A stretch of 12,928 nucleotides of DNA, taken from an uncultured Opitutia bacterium. Its GTDB lineage: Bacteria; Verrucomicrobiota; Verrucomicrobiia; Opitutales; UBA953. Where the stretch lies: the NCBI GenBank assembly GCA_903829855.1, contig CAIKRN010000136.1, forward strand, positions 1-12,928. Direction: 5' to 3'. The position numbers were made by a program, and so were the translations under genes. Each line of letters begins with the position of its first letter. Within the stretch, counting starts at the first letter, position 1. The notes beneath the pieces were generated by a model, which searched no databases, had not been told where the DNA came from, and worked only from the letters and a program-made list of their open reading frames with translations. Positions 1-7,120 of the stretch are shown piece after piece.

Positions 1-1326
1 CGCACCCTCGCCACCCGGATGGATGCCGTCCTCACCATCACGCTCGGTGCCATGGCCCGCGGCGGGCTTTATGACCAAATCGGTGGCGGCTTCCATCGCT
101 ACTGCGTGGACCGTGACTGGACCGTGCCGCACTTCGAGAAGATGCTTTATGACAATGCCCAGCTCCTTGGCGTTTACGCTGAAGCCTGGGCCCGCTACCG
201 CGACCCACTGTATGCGGATATCTGCGCCGAGACGGTCGATTGGATGCTCCGGGAAATGCGCACGGAGAACGGCCTATTCGCGGCCTCGCTCGATGCTGAC
301 ACCGACCACGAAGAAGGGACGACGTACGTCTGGAAGTCCGCCGAGGTCGCGGAGATCCTAGGGGGAGACGCTTTTGCCTTTGCCCAAGCCTACGGCCTTT
401 CCGACCAAGGCAACTTCGAGGGCGCCAATATTCCCAAGTTGCGCGGCGATCACGCCACGCGCACCCGCTTTGCGGCCGCCCGGGCCAAGCTACTCACTCA
501 ACGCAACCGGCGACCCCAACCCGAACGTGATACTAAAAACCTGCTGGGCTGGAATGCCCTGGTGATCACCGGGTTGGCCAAAGCCAGCTGGATCATGGAT
601 CGCAAAGACTGGTATGAGCTCGCCGCACAGACTGAAGCGAAACTCTGGACCATCCTGGCCAAGGAAAATCCCGGACTGAATCTCCTGAGTGTCGCCCATG
701 GCGAAAAGGCTAGCCTACCAGCGGGCCTTGCCGATCACGCCTGGATGGCCGAAGCCGAACTAGCCTTAGCGGCTTTCGCGCCTTGGGTAAATCCAGCCGC
801 GGGCGCGCTCCACCAACAGCGCGCCTCCCTGATTCTAAACGCCGCCAAGGATCGTTTTGCCGACCCTCATGCCGTGGGCTACTTCATTGTGCCGGCGGAC
901 CGTGAAGACCTTTCCGTTCGCCAGAAGGATTGGTTTGATAATGCAATCCCCTCTGGCAACGCCTCCCTGCTCCACGGCTTCGGCATGATGCAATGCTTGG
1001 AAGATGATGGACGATGGGGCCATGGGTTCGCGGATTTAGCCACCGCCTACGGTGGGCTTTCGCGCAATGTGCCCAACGGAGTCTCCCACGCACTCGATGG
1101 CATCGTCCGCCACGCACTCGGCTACGCCACCGTGAAGGCCGCGAATAACTGGGCGGAATTTAGAGCGGAGCTGCTCGGCGGCCACGCCACCCCACCCCAC
1201 GAGCGACCCTATCGGCCCGTGTTTTTATTACCTTCACCGGCGGATTCGGGATACGTGGTCTGCCTCGGACAGGTTTGCCTGCCCAAGGCCTCCGAAGCCT
1301 CGGCCGCCGCCCGTCTGCTCCGCTGA
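1..1326 (+). CDS. YyaL/SSP411-family thioredoxin-domain protein (DUF255), C-terminal part
   Basis: The reading frame is open from the first base, so the 5' end lies outside the window; the Met at 19 is internal. The visible 441 residues are the alpha/alpha-toroid part of the YyaL / spermatogenesis-associated protein 20 family. Family-like blocks are GGLYDQIGGGFHRY (from 61), PHFEKMLYDN (127-156), SLDAD (286-300), GNFEGANI (409-432), a KxLxxWN-type block near 535 and DNAIPSGN (937-960). Full-length members are usually about 650-700 residues, so the N-terminal thioredoxin-fold domain with its CxxC-like site should lie upstream. The C-terminus keeps a VCLGQVCLP block similar to the cysteine-containing tail of relatives. 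The biochemical role of the family is not firmly known; it is usually treated as a redox-fold protein of the cytoplasm. The next gene follows on the same strand after 52 bases, so cotranscription is possible. Confidence 0.9.
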   Translation, partial: RTLATRMDAVLTITLGAMARGGLYDQIGGGFHRYCVDRDWTVPHFEKMLYDNAQLLGVYAEAWARYRDPLYADICAETVDWMLREMRTENGLFAASLDADTDHEEGTTYVWKSAEVAEILGGDAFAFAQAYGLSDQGNFEGANIPKLRGDHATRTRFAAARAKLLTQRNRRPQPERDTKNLLGWNALVITGLAKASWIMDRKDWYELAAQTEAKLWTILAKENPGLNLLSVAHGEKASLPAGLADHAWMAEAELALAAFAPWVNPAAGALHQQRASLILNAAKDRFADPHAVGYFIVPADREDLSVRQKDWFDNAIPSGNASLLHGFGMMQCLEDDGRWGHGFADLATAYGGLSRNVPNGVSHALDGIVRHALGYATVKAANNWAEFRAELLGGHATPPHERPYRPVFLLPSPADSGYVVCLGQVCLPKASEASAAARLLR

Positions 1327-1378
1327 ACGCCACTCCACACTTGCCCGCCACCAGCGGACAGGGAACATCGGTGAAGGC

Positions 1379-3124
1379 ATGTCATCGGACCCCCACTATG
1401 TCTACGGCCAAGGGCAATACTCCCGGTCCACCCAGCGCATCCTGCTGGGCATGGTCATCGTGGATATCGTCGGCTATAAAGATCGCCGCTACCGGCTAGC
1501 TTGGGGCCGAGTCTGCCTGCTCCTCCCGATTTTCCTGGCGGGCCTCTGGGTGGTCACCGCGGAGCTCTACCTATTTAATCAGAAATATATGAACGGCATC
1601 GCGACGACGCGGCGGGCCGATATGTACCTGTACTTTCCGGACACGATTGCCAACTCCGTGGGTAATGTTTTCCGCGGCAAGGAAGCCATCCGCCGTCGCG
1701 ACTTAGCTTTAATCATCCATGCGGCCGAAGGCTATGGACGAATCGCCCACCTTCAGCGTAAAGGGCAATTTTACATCGAAATCGCCAAGGCTGCACTCAC
1801 CAGGCAGGACTACGCCGAGTTCGCCAAATATATCGGCACCGGCTCCAGCCTCCGCCCGACGGACCTGGAGGCCCAACGGCTCTGCGCGGACCTCTTCTTC
1901 GCCTTTAATCGTCCATTGGATAGTTATAAGCTCCTCGAAGACTCGATGATCTTCGCCAAGCAAGACCGGGAGCACTTCCGCATCTACCTCCAGCGTTGCT
2001 TCATGCTGGATCAAGATCAGCGCATCATCACTACGGCTAATCAATACATGGACGACCCAGAGGTTGCTCCGGAGATTAAGAAAGACCTGCAGATTGCCGC
2101 CGCTCAGGCCAACTTCCTGCGTGGTAATTTCGGCGAAGCCAGCCGACTAGTCAAAGCCTACCAACTCACCCTGACCGCCGAAGGCTATTTACTCCATTGC
2201 CAGATCCTCTGGGAAACGGGCGAACGCACCGCCGCCTTAGAGCAGCTCAACCTCGCCCTTGCCGCCAATTCCTCCGCCATACGCCTACTCGAAATTAAAG
2301 CCACCTGGCTGAAGGAGATGGGCCGGCTCACCGCCGCTCAGGACTGCCTCGCCCTCCTAGCGATTAACGCGCCAGATAAACCCTCCCCGCTGATTCAATC
2401 GCTCTACCTGATGCCAGGCCCAGAAAATCGGGCCCAGCGGGAAAGCTTGATCGAGAAAATTATCGCCCGCTTCGGCAATCAGGAGCAAGCGATGCTCGAC
2501 CTCAGTCGCTTCGGCAATGACACCGCCGAGCCCAGCTTGACACTCCGCCTACAGCAACTGGCTGAAGCAAAACGCTTTCCCAACCGCGTCCGTTTCACGC
2601 TCGTGCACGTCGAATGCCTGCTCAATGCCAACCGGCCTCGTGAAACGATTCAATTAGTCGACGAGCTCTACAAGCGCGCCGAGAGGGAACAGTGGCTCAC
2701 GGAGACCCGCATCGCCTTCGAGGCCTTACGCATGATCGCTTACTTCGCCGATGGGCAGGCCGACATCGGCTCCATTAATCTCCAGAAACTTCTGCAGAAT
2801 CGCAACGTTCCACCTCAAGTCCTCATCTCTGCGAGCCGCAAACTCATCACTGCCCGGCACTTTGAAGAAGCTAACGACGTGCTCATCCAAGCCCATCTTC
2901 AGAATGAAACCAATCAGGCAATCCTGATGCAAATCGTCCGCCTGAAGCTCGAGCATGCGCAAATCTCCGCCGACCTAGAAACCTACCTGCGGCGCCTGAT
3001 GCAGAATCGCCGACCGCCCAAAGAAGTACTGCAGGCCTCACTTCGTCGACTCAACTCCGACACCTTCATCTTTTCCGACAATCGCTCCAAGCTCTTGGAC
3101 GATATCGCGGCCCTGATCAACTGA
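1379..3124 (+). CDS. membrane-anchored helical-repeat (TPR-like) protein, function unknown
   Basis: I do not recognise a specific family. The 581-residue product has a short N-terminal part rich in basic and aromatic residues, one clear hydrophobic helix at about residues 44-66 (core CLLLPIFLAGLWVVTAELYL), then about 510 residues that are almost wholly helical, with repeated A/L/Y-rich pairs such as AAQANFLRGNFGEASRL, EGYLLHCQILWETGERTAAL and ISASRKLITARHFEEANDVL. This spacing resembles degenerate TPR repeats, so a scaffold role on one face of the inner membrane is plausible. The ATG at 1379 is the first in frame after the previous gene; GAAGG sits only one base before it, so it is not a good ribosome binding site. 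The last 8 bases overlap tail-to-tail with the convergent ApbE-like gene. No enzymatic motif was seen. Confidence 0.8.
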   Translation: MSSDPHYVYGQGQYSRSTQRILLGMVIVDIVGYKDRRYRLAWGRVCLLLPIFLAGLWVVTAELYLFNQKYMNGIATTRRADMYLYFPDTIANSVGNVFRGKEAIRRRDLALIIHAAEGYGRIAHLQRKGQFYIEIAKAALTRQDYAEFAKYIGTGSSLRPTDLEAQRLCADLFFAFNRPLDSYKLLEDSMIFAKQDREHFRIYLQRCFMLDQDQRIITTANQYMDDPEVAPEIKKDLQIAAAQANFLRGNFGEASRLVKAYQLTLTAEGYLLHCQILWETGERTAALEQLNLALAANSSAIRLLEIKATWLKEMGRLTAAQDCLALLAINAPDKPSPLIQSLYLMPGPENRAQRESLIEKIIARFGNQEQAMLDLSRFGNDTAEPSLTLRLQQLAEAKRFPNRVRFTLVHVECLLNANRPRETIQLVDELYKRAEREQWLTETRIAFEALRMIAYFADGQADIGSINLQKLLQNRNVPPQVLISASRKLITARHFEEANDVLIQAHLQNETNQAILMQIVRLKLEHAQISADLETYLRRLMQNRRPPKEVLQASLRRLNSDTFIFSDNRSKLLDDIAALIN

Positions 3125-4028
3125 TCGGATCCGAGATAGGGCGCTCGGTCACCTCGAAGTAGGTCGCCGAGCCCAATTTAGAACCATCTGGCAGCCATAG
3201 CCCGCGACTGCAGCCGCGGTTTACAAACTCTTCGCTCTCCGCCAGAGGGAGCACGCAGCCCGCAGCCGCTAGGCCTTCGGCCTCAATGGCCGACGTGGCG
3301 ATCGCCCGAATGGGAGCAATCAAGGAGACGGCCTGCCCGGTGCGCGGGTCGATGATATTAGCACGAGAGGGGTCCGCCATCTTACTCGCCATAGCAAAAC
3401 GACACAGTTTGATTTCCTCATGTGCGCCGACGCCGATACGCCAGCCCACGGAATCACCAGGCGGATCAAGTGCCAGCGTGATACTGCCTGAGGCCATCAG
3501 CAGAGCACGATGAATACCCCAGCTGCTTTCGAGCATGTCGGCCATCCGATCAAGGGCGTAGCCGCGCACGATAGCGCCAAAGTCGACCGATGCCCCAAAT
3601 TTGACACAGGAAAACTCGCAGCCCTCGAGTTTAAATTCTCCGTCTTGATAGGCCGTCCAAATCTGCTGCCAAACAGCGTCGTCGGGATTAAAGGGCAGAT
3701 TGCCGCGGTCTTTCCAGTACCTGAAAAGTGCACCCGCCGTGGCATCAAATGCCCGACCGGTGTCCGCGCGAACATCGCGGGAAAAATTCCAGAGAGCCTG
3801 AACGTGCTCTGAGGCGGCCACCAAAGCGCCTTCGGGCATCTGATTGATTGCAGCCATCGGTCCGCTGTCGTGACGGAGGTCGGTCTGGAAATCTAAGTCG
3901 TCGAGATGCTGGAACAGGGCCTCTGAGGCATTACGGGCGTAGATGGCATCTTCGGCGGCGATGCGAATCCAAAAGCGAGAGCCAAAGGCCTCGTGGGAGA
4001 AGTTGTGGATTACAGGGGTGCTTTCCAT
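3117..4028 (-). CDS. apbE: divergent ApbE-like FAD:protein FMN transferase
   Basis: ApbE enzymes move FMN from FAD onto a Thr of target proteins such as NqrB/RnfG subunits, using Mg2+. The 303-residue product shows the family order: GRAFDATAGALFRYWK (91-106), VDFGAIVRGYALD (148-160; the family has DLGGIAKGYAVD), LLMASGS (176-182, in place of the GGD/N loop), NIIDPRTG (224-231) and a C-terminal SAIEAEGLAAAG segment (247-258). In typical ApbE this last segment reads roughly A-D-A-L-A-T-A, and its Asp and Thr bind Mg2+; here they are Glu251 and Ala255. Activity is therefore uncertain. There is no signal peptide or lipobox, so the protein is probably cytoplasmic. I chose ATG at 4028 because it falls 5 bases after the stop of the upstream gene; a longer start at 4082 would overlap that gene by 49 bases and adds a basic tail that does not look like the family. 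It is the last gene of the operon. Confidence 0.82.
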   Translation of the reverse strand: MESTPVIHNFSHEAFGSRFWIRIAAEDAIYARNASEALFQHLDDLDFQTDLRHDSGPMAAINQMPEGALVAASEHVQALWNFSRDVRADTGRAFDATAGALFRYWKDRGNLPFNPDDAVWQQIWTAYQDGEFKLEGCEFSCVKFGASVDFGAIVRGYALDRMADMLESSWGIHRALLMASGSITLALDPPGDSVGWRIGVGAHEEIKLCRFAMASKMADPSRANIIDPRTGQAVSLIAPIRAIATSAIEAEGLAAAGCVLPLAESEEFVNRGCSRGLWLPDGSKLGSATYFEVTERPISDPIS

Positions 4029-4033
4029 GAGGG

Positions 4034-5452
4034 TTATTTTCCGATAAAAACGCTTTCGTAGCCTTTGGCAACCAGCACCCAATAGCGGTCCCCTCCCTCT
4101 CTGAGGGTCAACCTTGAGACCGCAAAGCCAGGCACGACCGGCTCGCTGTCATCTGTCATCGGAATCAGCCGTAGGGGCGCATTGGCGGCGGCTGGAAAGT
4201 CGCCATAGCCGACTTGGTAACGACGAAGGTAATACGGGAGCGGCCAGTAATGCCCCCCTTCCACGGCGACGTAAAAGGGCTTCCCCTTGTAGGCTTCCTT
4301 GAGGCGAGCCGTCCCCGCCTCGAACCCCCGCAAGTCGGCCGTAGGTGAATGCGAAGCGAAATCTCCAGCCGCGCAGGCCGCTCCGATGAATAAGCCGACT
4401 AAGAGGATGCCATCCCGTAATCTGCCGCCACCGAGCTGATAGGGAATGATGAGAACCAAGGGTAAAGCCATGACGCCATAGAGTAACCAGGGCGTCTTGT
4501 ACGGCAGCAGAAGATGGAAGCCGAAGATCAAGCCGACAAAAACTAAGGTGAAGTCGAATCTCCCGCAGCGGAACGGGATAAGTCGCTGCGTCAGGTAGCG
4601 CTGGAGTGCAAACTCCCCAAACCAGAGTGCCGCCCAAATCCACGGCCAGTAGTTAAGCGCCATCAGCGTGTCTTCCGAATGGCCGCTGGCCACGCCCAGC
4701 GATCGAGCGAGCTGCACCCACCAAGTGGCCAAGCCATGGATATCCGTAAAGCCAACGCTCTGAAACGTCACCCAACTCGCGATTAACCCCAAGAGGAACA
4801 ACCCCAGATTTCGATCGACCCATGCCCGGCGCATGATCGTTAGCGCGAGGAAGAATAAAACCAGATAGGCCGCCGCCGTCACCTTGCAGGCCAGGGCGAA
4901 ACCGAAGGCTGCGCCGGCAAGTAAGCGCTGGAGGCCTCTAGATCCGGGAGACTCCGCGGCCTCGGAGCGAAGCCACAACACCACACCCCAAGCGAGCCCC
5001 GCCACCAGGAGCACCTCCTGCACATAGTAAAACCCGAAGGGAGCTCCCCCGCCGACGAGGAAACAGAATACAGAGGCGGTGATGCGCGGAATCAGACCGA
5101 CACTGGGTAAGGCCAAGGCCGCCAAAGATAGCAGCACCAGATAGCATCCCGCGATATTGCGCAAGTAGGTCTCCGACATATCGATGAATGCAGTCTTGGT
5201 GACCTTCGACGCCGCCCACAGCGTCAGGGCCAAGGTCGGCCCGTGGAAACGGTCTTCGTTAGAACTATACGGGATGCCCTCGGACAACTCCAGAGCCCGC
5301 GACCACTGCACCGCCTCGTCGGCATGCAAAGGCTGGGCATGCGCGTGCGACGTAAAAACGGGCGGTTGCAAGCCGAGCAAAGAGAAGCACGCGAAGCACA
5401 CGGCGACCAGACCGAGCCACACCCACGGCTTCTTCGGGGCACTTTCGCTCAT
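4034..5452 (-). CDS. Agl23/TIGR03663-like polytopic membrane protein (GT-C type)
   Basis: The 472-residue protein has about ten hydrophobic segments. It carries the marks I associate with the TIGR03663 / 'flippase activity-associated Agl23' family: HADEA (43-47) just after the first membrane helix, FHGPTL (69-74), PYKTPWLLYG (317-326) and a C-terminal soluble part with HYWPLPYYLRRYQVGYGD (401-418). GT-C enzymes place an acidic catalytic pair such as D45/E46 in the first external loop and use lipid-linked sugar donors, so a role in moving or attaching sugars at the outer face of the inner membrane is plausible; the actual substrate cannot be told. The ATG at 5452 lies 3 bases after the stop of the thioesterase gene, with no Shine-Dalgarno site, so translation is probably coupled. 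The stop is 5 bases before the ApbE-like gene. Confidence 0.8.
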   Translation of the reverse strand: MSESAPKKPWVWLGLVAVCFACFSLLGLQPPVFTSHAHAQPLHADEAVQWSRALELSEGIPYSSNEDRFHGPTLALTLWAASKVTKTAFIDMSETYLRNIAGCYLVLLSLAALALPSVGLIPRITASVFCFLVGGGAPFGFYYVQEVLLVAGLAWGVVLWLRSEAAESPGSRGLQRLLAGAAFGFALACKVTAAAYLVLFFLALTIMRRAWVDRNLGLFLLGLIASWVTFQSVGFTDIHGLATWWVQLARSLGVASGHSEDTLMALNYWPWIWAALWFGEFALQRYLTQRLIPFRCGRFDFTLVFVGLIFGFHLLLPYKTPWLLYGVMALPLVLIIPYQLGGGRLRDGILLVGLFIGAACAAGDFASHSPTADLRGFEAGTARLKEAYKGKPFYVAVEGGHYWPLPYYLRRYQVGYGDFPAAANAPLRLIPMTDDSEPVVPGFAVSRLTLREGGDRYWVLVAKGYESVFIGK

Positions 5453-5455
5453 AAC

Positions 5456-5875
5456 TCAGACGCCAAAGTGCTTTTGCAACGCCGTCTTGATTTCAAGTGG
5501 CACCAACGCGGCCGACATCGGGCCCTGCCCTTCGCGCCAGGCGTAGACGGTCGTCAATGCCCCCTTGGCGACGGCGCGATCACCCACCTTGGCCTCGAAG
5601 CCCCAGACGATTTTCTTGTCCCCGATCTCCGTCGGCAAAAGCGAGACGGCCACGACATCCTCACGGTGAATCGGCGAAAGGAAGTCGCACTCCACCCGGA
5701 CCCGCGGGAAGCCGGTCAGTTTGGCCCCTTCAGCCCGAATGAACGGCAGCTTTAATTGGCGAAAGAGAGCCTCTTCCGTGGCCTCGACCCAGAAAAAGAT
5801 TGTTGAGAAATGCACGATGCCTGCGGCGTCCGTGTCCGAGAAATTGGCGCGATAATCTGCCGTGAAAGGGGCCAT
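5456..5875 (-). CDS. YbgC-like acyl-CoA thioesterase (4HBT hotdog fold)
   Basis: The 139-residue product has the typical length and the N-terminal signature of the 4-hydroxybenzoyl-CoA thioesterase / YbgC group: FSDTDAAGIVHFSTIFFWVE (12-31), in which the DTDxxGxVxF block holds the catalytic Asp, followed by RVRVECDFLSPIHREDVVAV (58-77), the usual central beta strand and helix region. Such enzymes hydrolyse acyl-CoA thioesters in the cytoplasm; substrate range cannot be read from sequence. The Tyr often found after VxH is replaced here (STI). I chose ATG at 5875, which is preceded by GGATAGG; an upstream in-frame TTG at 5887 would add four residues (LDRR). It lies 37 bases after the second VWA gene and 3 bases before the Agl23-like gene. 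YbgC is part of the tol-pal operon in many proteobacteria, which is notable given the TolA-like membrane helix of the gene just upstream. Confidence 0.88.
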   Translation of the reverse strand: MAPFTADYRANFSDTDAAGIVHFSTIFFWVEATEEALFRQLKLPFIRAEGAKLTGFPRVRVECDFLSPIHREDVVAVSLLPTEIGDKKIVWGFEAKVGDRAVAKGALTTVYAWREGQGPMSAALVPLEIKTALQKHFGV

Positions 5876-5912
5876 ACGCCTATCCAAGCCGTCCCGCCCA
5901 AGGGTGCAACCG

Positions 5913-6989
5913 TCAAGGCGACGCCTTGTGTGCCCCTTTCTTCAGCCAGGATACCGAGGTCGAGGTACCACCTGAGGCCGCCACGCAAGCCTGCAGGAAA
6001 ACCTGCGGCTCCTGCTGGACGGTAAAGAGATAAAGCCGCGGGCCCGCCCCGTGCGGGGCCTTGGCGAAGGCCTCCAGCCACTCCCGCTGCCAACGGGTGT
6101 ATCCTTTCTGGACGCCACCGGTCTTGTGATAGGAGCTATCCGAATAGACCATCTTCGGTTCGCCTTTCCTAGTTTCATAGAGCCTGACGCCGTCCTGGAA
6201 ATCGGAGAAGACCACTAAGGCGTCGTAGGATTCCGCCAATAACCGATCCATCCACGCTCCCAGCGAGCCCTTCTCGCAAGCTGTCCGAACCTTGGCCTGC
6301 ACGGAGCGACCGTTCGGCGTCAACGTCTCGAGTGCAGTCTGCGTCGGACCCTCGCGCAGGCGAGGCGCGACGCCTTGAAACCGTCGGCCAAAAACAATCA
6401 TGTCGCCCAAGCCGACGACCCGGGCACCGTCAAACCGGAACACATCTGCGTCCGGAAACTCCTTCCGGATCTCGGCCTCGACACGCGGCAGATACGAGCG
6501 CATCGAACCCGAGCAATCCAGGTAGACCGCGACGCGCTTGGCCCGGATGAAAGCGCCCATCACTGGTCGGCCTACGAAGCCAGCGGACTTACCCAGGCCT
6601 ACGCCTAGACCGCCGCCCGTTCCCCGACCGATGCCTCTTCCGAAAGCCCCGCCACGGCCCATCGCCGCGCCCATGGTGGCCCCGAGCTTCGGCGCAGCCA
6701 TCGGCGGCAGTGCAAGCGTGGCGCTGGCAGACTTCGTCGCCAAGCGTGCTCGCGGCATCCTGATTTTCGGATGGCTCACCGGATGGACCACGGCACCTAC
6801 CGACGCACCACTGCGTCCGCCCGACGCCGCATGGGCGACAAACTCCTGCGCACGTTGCCCCGGGCCGGCCTGCCGCCACACGATCCAGCAGGCGGCCATC
6901 ACTAATACCACGTGTACCGCGATGGAAAAAGCCAATCCGGAGAGGGAGCGCGCACGCGGGCGTGGACGCACAGAGTCGCGGGATTCCAT
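5913..6989 (-). CDS. TonB/TolA-anchored VWA-domain protein (short paralogue)
   Basis: The 358-residue protein has a basic N-terminus, one membrane helix at about 19-38 containing SIAVHVVLVMAACWIVW, an Ala/Gly-rich linker (41-140) that includes KSASATLALP (86-95) and a Gly-rich stretch at 111-137, then a VWA-like domain. The MIDAS motif VYLDCSGSM has D158, S160 and S162; GSLGAWMD (241-248) sits where the usual GGT loop would be, and VVFSDFQDG (259-267) supplies the third metal loop. The helix has Ser22 and His26 in the SxxxH spacing of TonB and TolA, so the VWA domain should face the periplasm. It is closely related along its whole length to the gene upstream (7121-8695), which indicates tandem duplication. 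ATG at 6989 is the first sensible start; no good ribosome site precedes it. It probably heads the operon with the thioesterase, Agl23-like and ApbE-like genes. Function unknown. Confidence 0.85.
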   Translation of the reverse strand: MESRDSVRPRPRARSLSGLAFSIAVHVVLVMAACWIVWRQAGPGQRAQEFVAHAASGGRSGASVGAVVHPVSHPKIRMPRARLATKSASATLALPPMAAPKLGATMGAAMGRGGAFGRGIGRGTGGGLGVGLGKSAGFVGRPVMGAFIRAKRVAVYLDCSGSMRSYLPRVEAEIRKEFPDADVFRFDGARVVGLGDMIVFGRRFQGVAPRLREGPTQTALETLTPNGRSVQAKVRTACEKGSLGAWMDRLLAESYDALVVFSDFQDGVRLYETRKGEPKMVYSDSSYHKTGGVQKGYTRWQREWLEAFAKAPHGAGPRLYLFTVQQEPQVFLQACVAASGGTSTSVSWLKKGAHKASP

Positions 6990-7120
6990 GCGACCATTCT
7001 AGGAGGCCTCTCCGAATATCAAACCCGCCCAAGCTCAGGCATCACCCAGCGGGCAACCCAGCAATAACCGCAGGGGAACCATTCAGCTCCGGCGATGGTT
7101 AGCGTACACCTAGGCCTGGC

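Noticed and set aside
4029..4082. Longer ApbE start (18 extra residues from ATG 4082)
   Set aside because: It would overlap the upstream gene by 49 bases and adds a basic stretch not seen in the family; ATG 4028 sits 5 bases after the upstream stop.
5243..5755. Plus-strand open frame of 170 residues
   Set aside because: It lies antisense across the Agl23-like and thioesterase genes, is rich in Arg/Pro/Gly and has no recognisable motif; both minus-strand genes have clear family signatures.
5876..5887. TTG start for the thioesterase
   Set aside because: It adds only four residues; ATG 5875 has a GGATAGG just upstream. It cannot be fully excluded.
6538..7002. Plus-strand proline-rich open frame of 154 residues
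   Set aside because: It is the antisense reading of the Gly-rich linker of the short VWA gene (Gly codons read as Pro); no independent support.
7077..7100. Hairpin AACCAT/ATGGTT between the two VWA genes
   Set aside because: Only six base pairs with a 12-base loop and no T run on either strand; not enough to call a terminator or operator. No convincing promoter was seen in 6990-7120 either.
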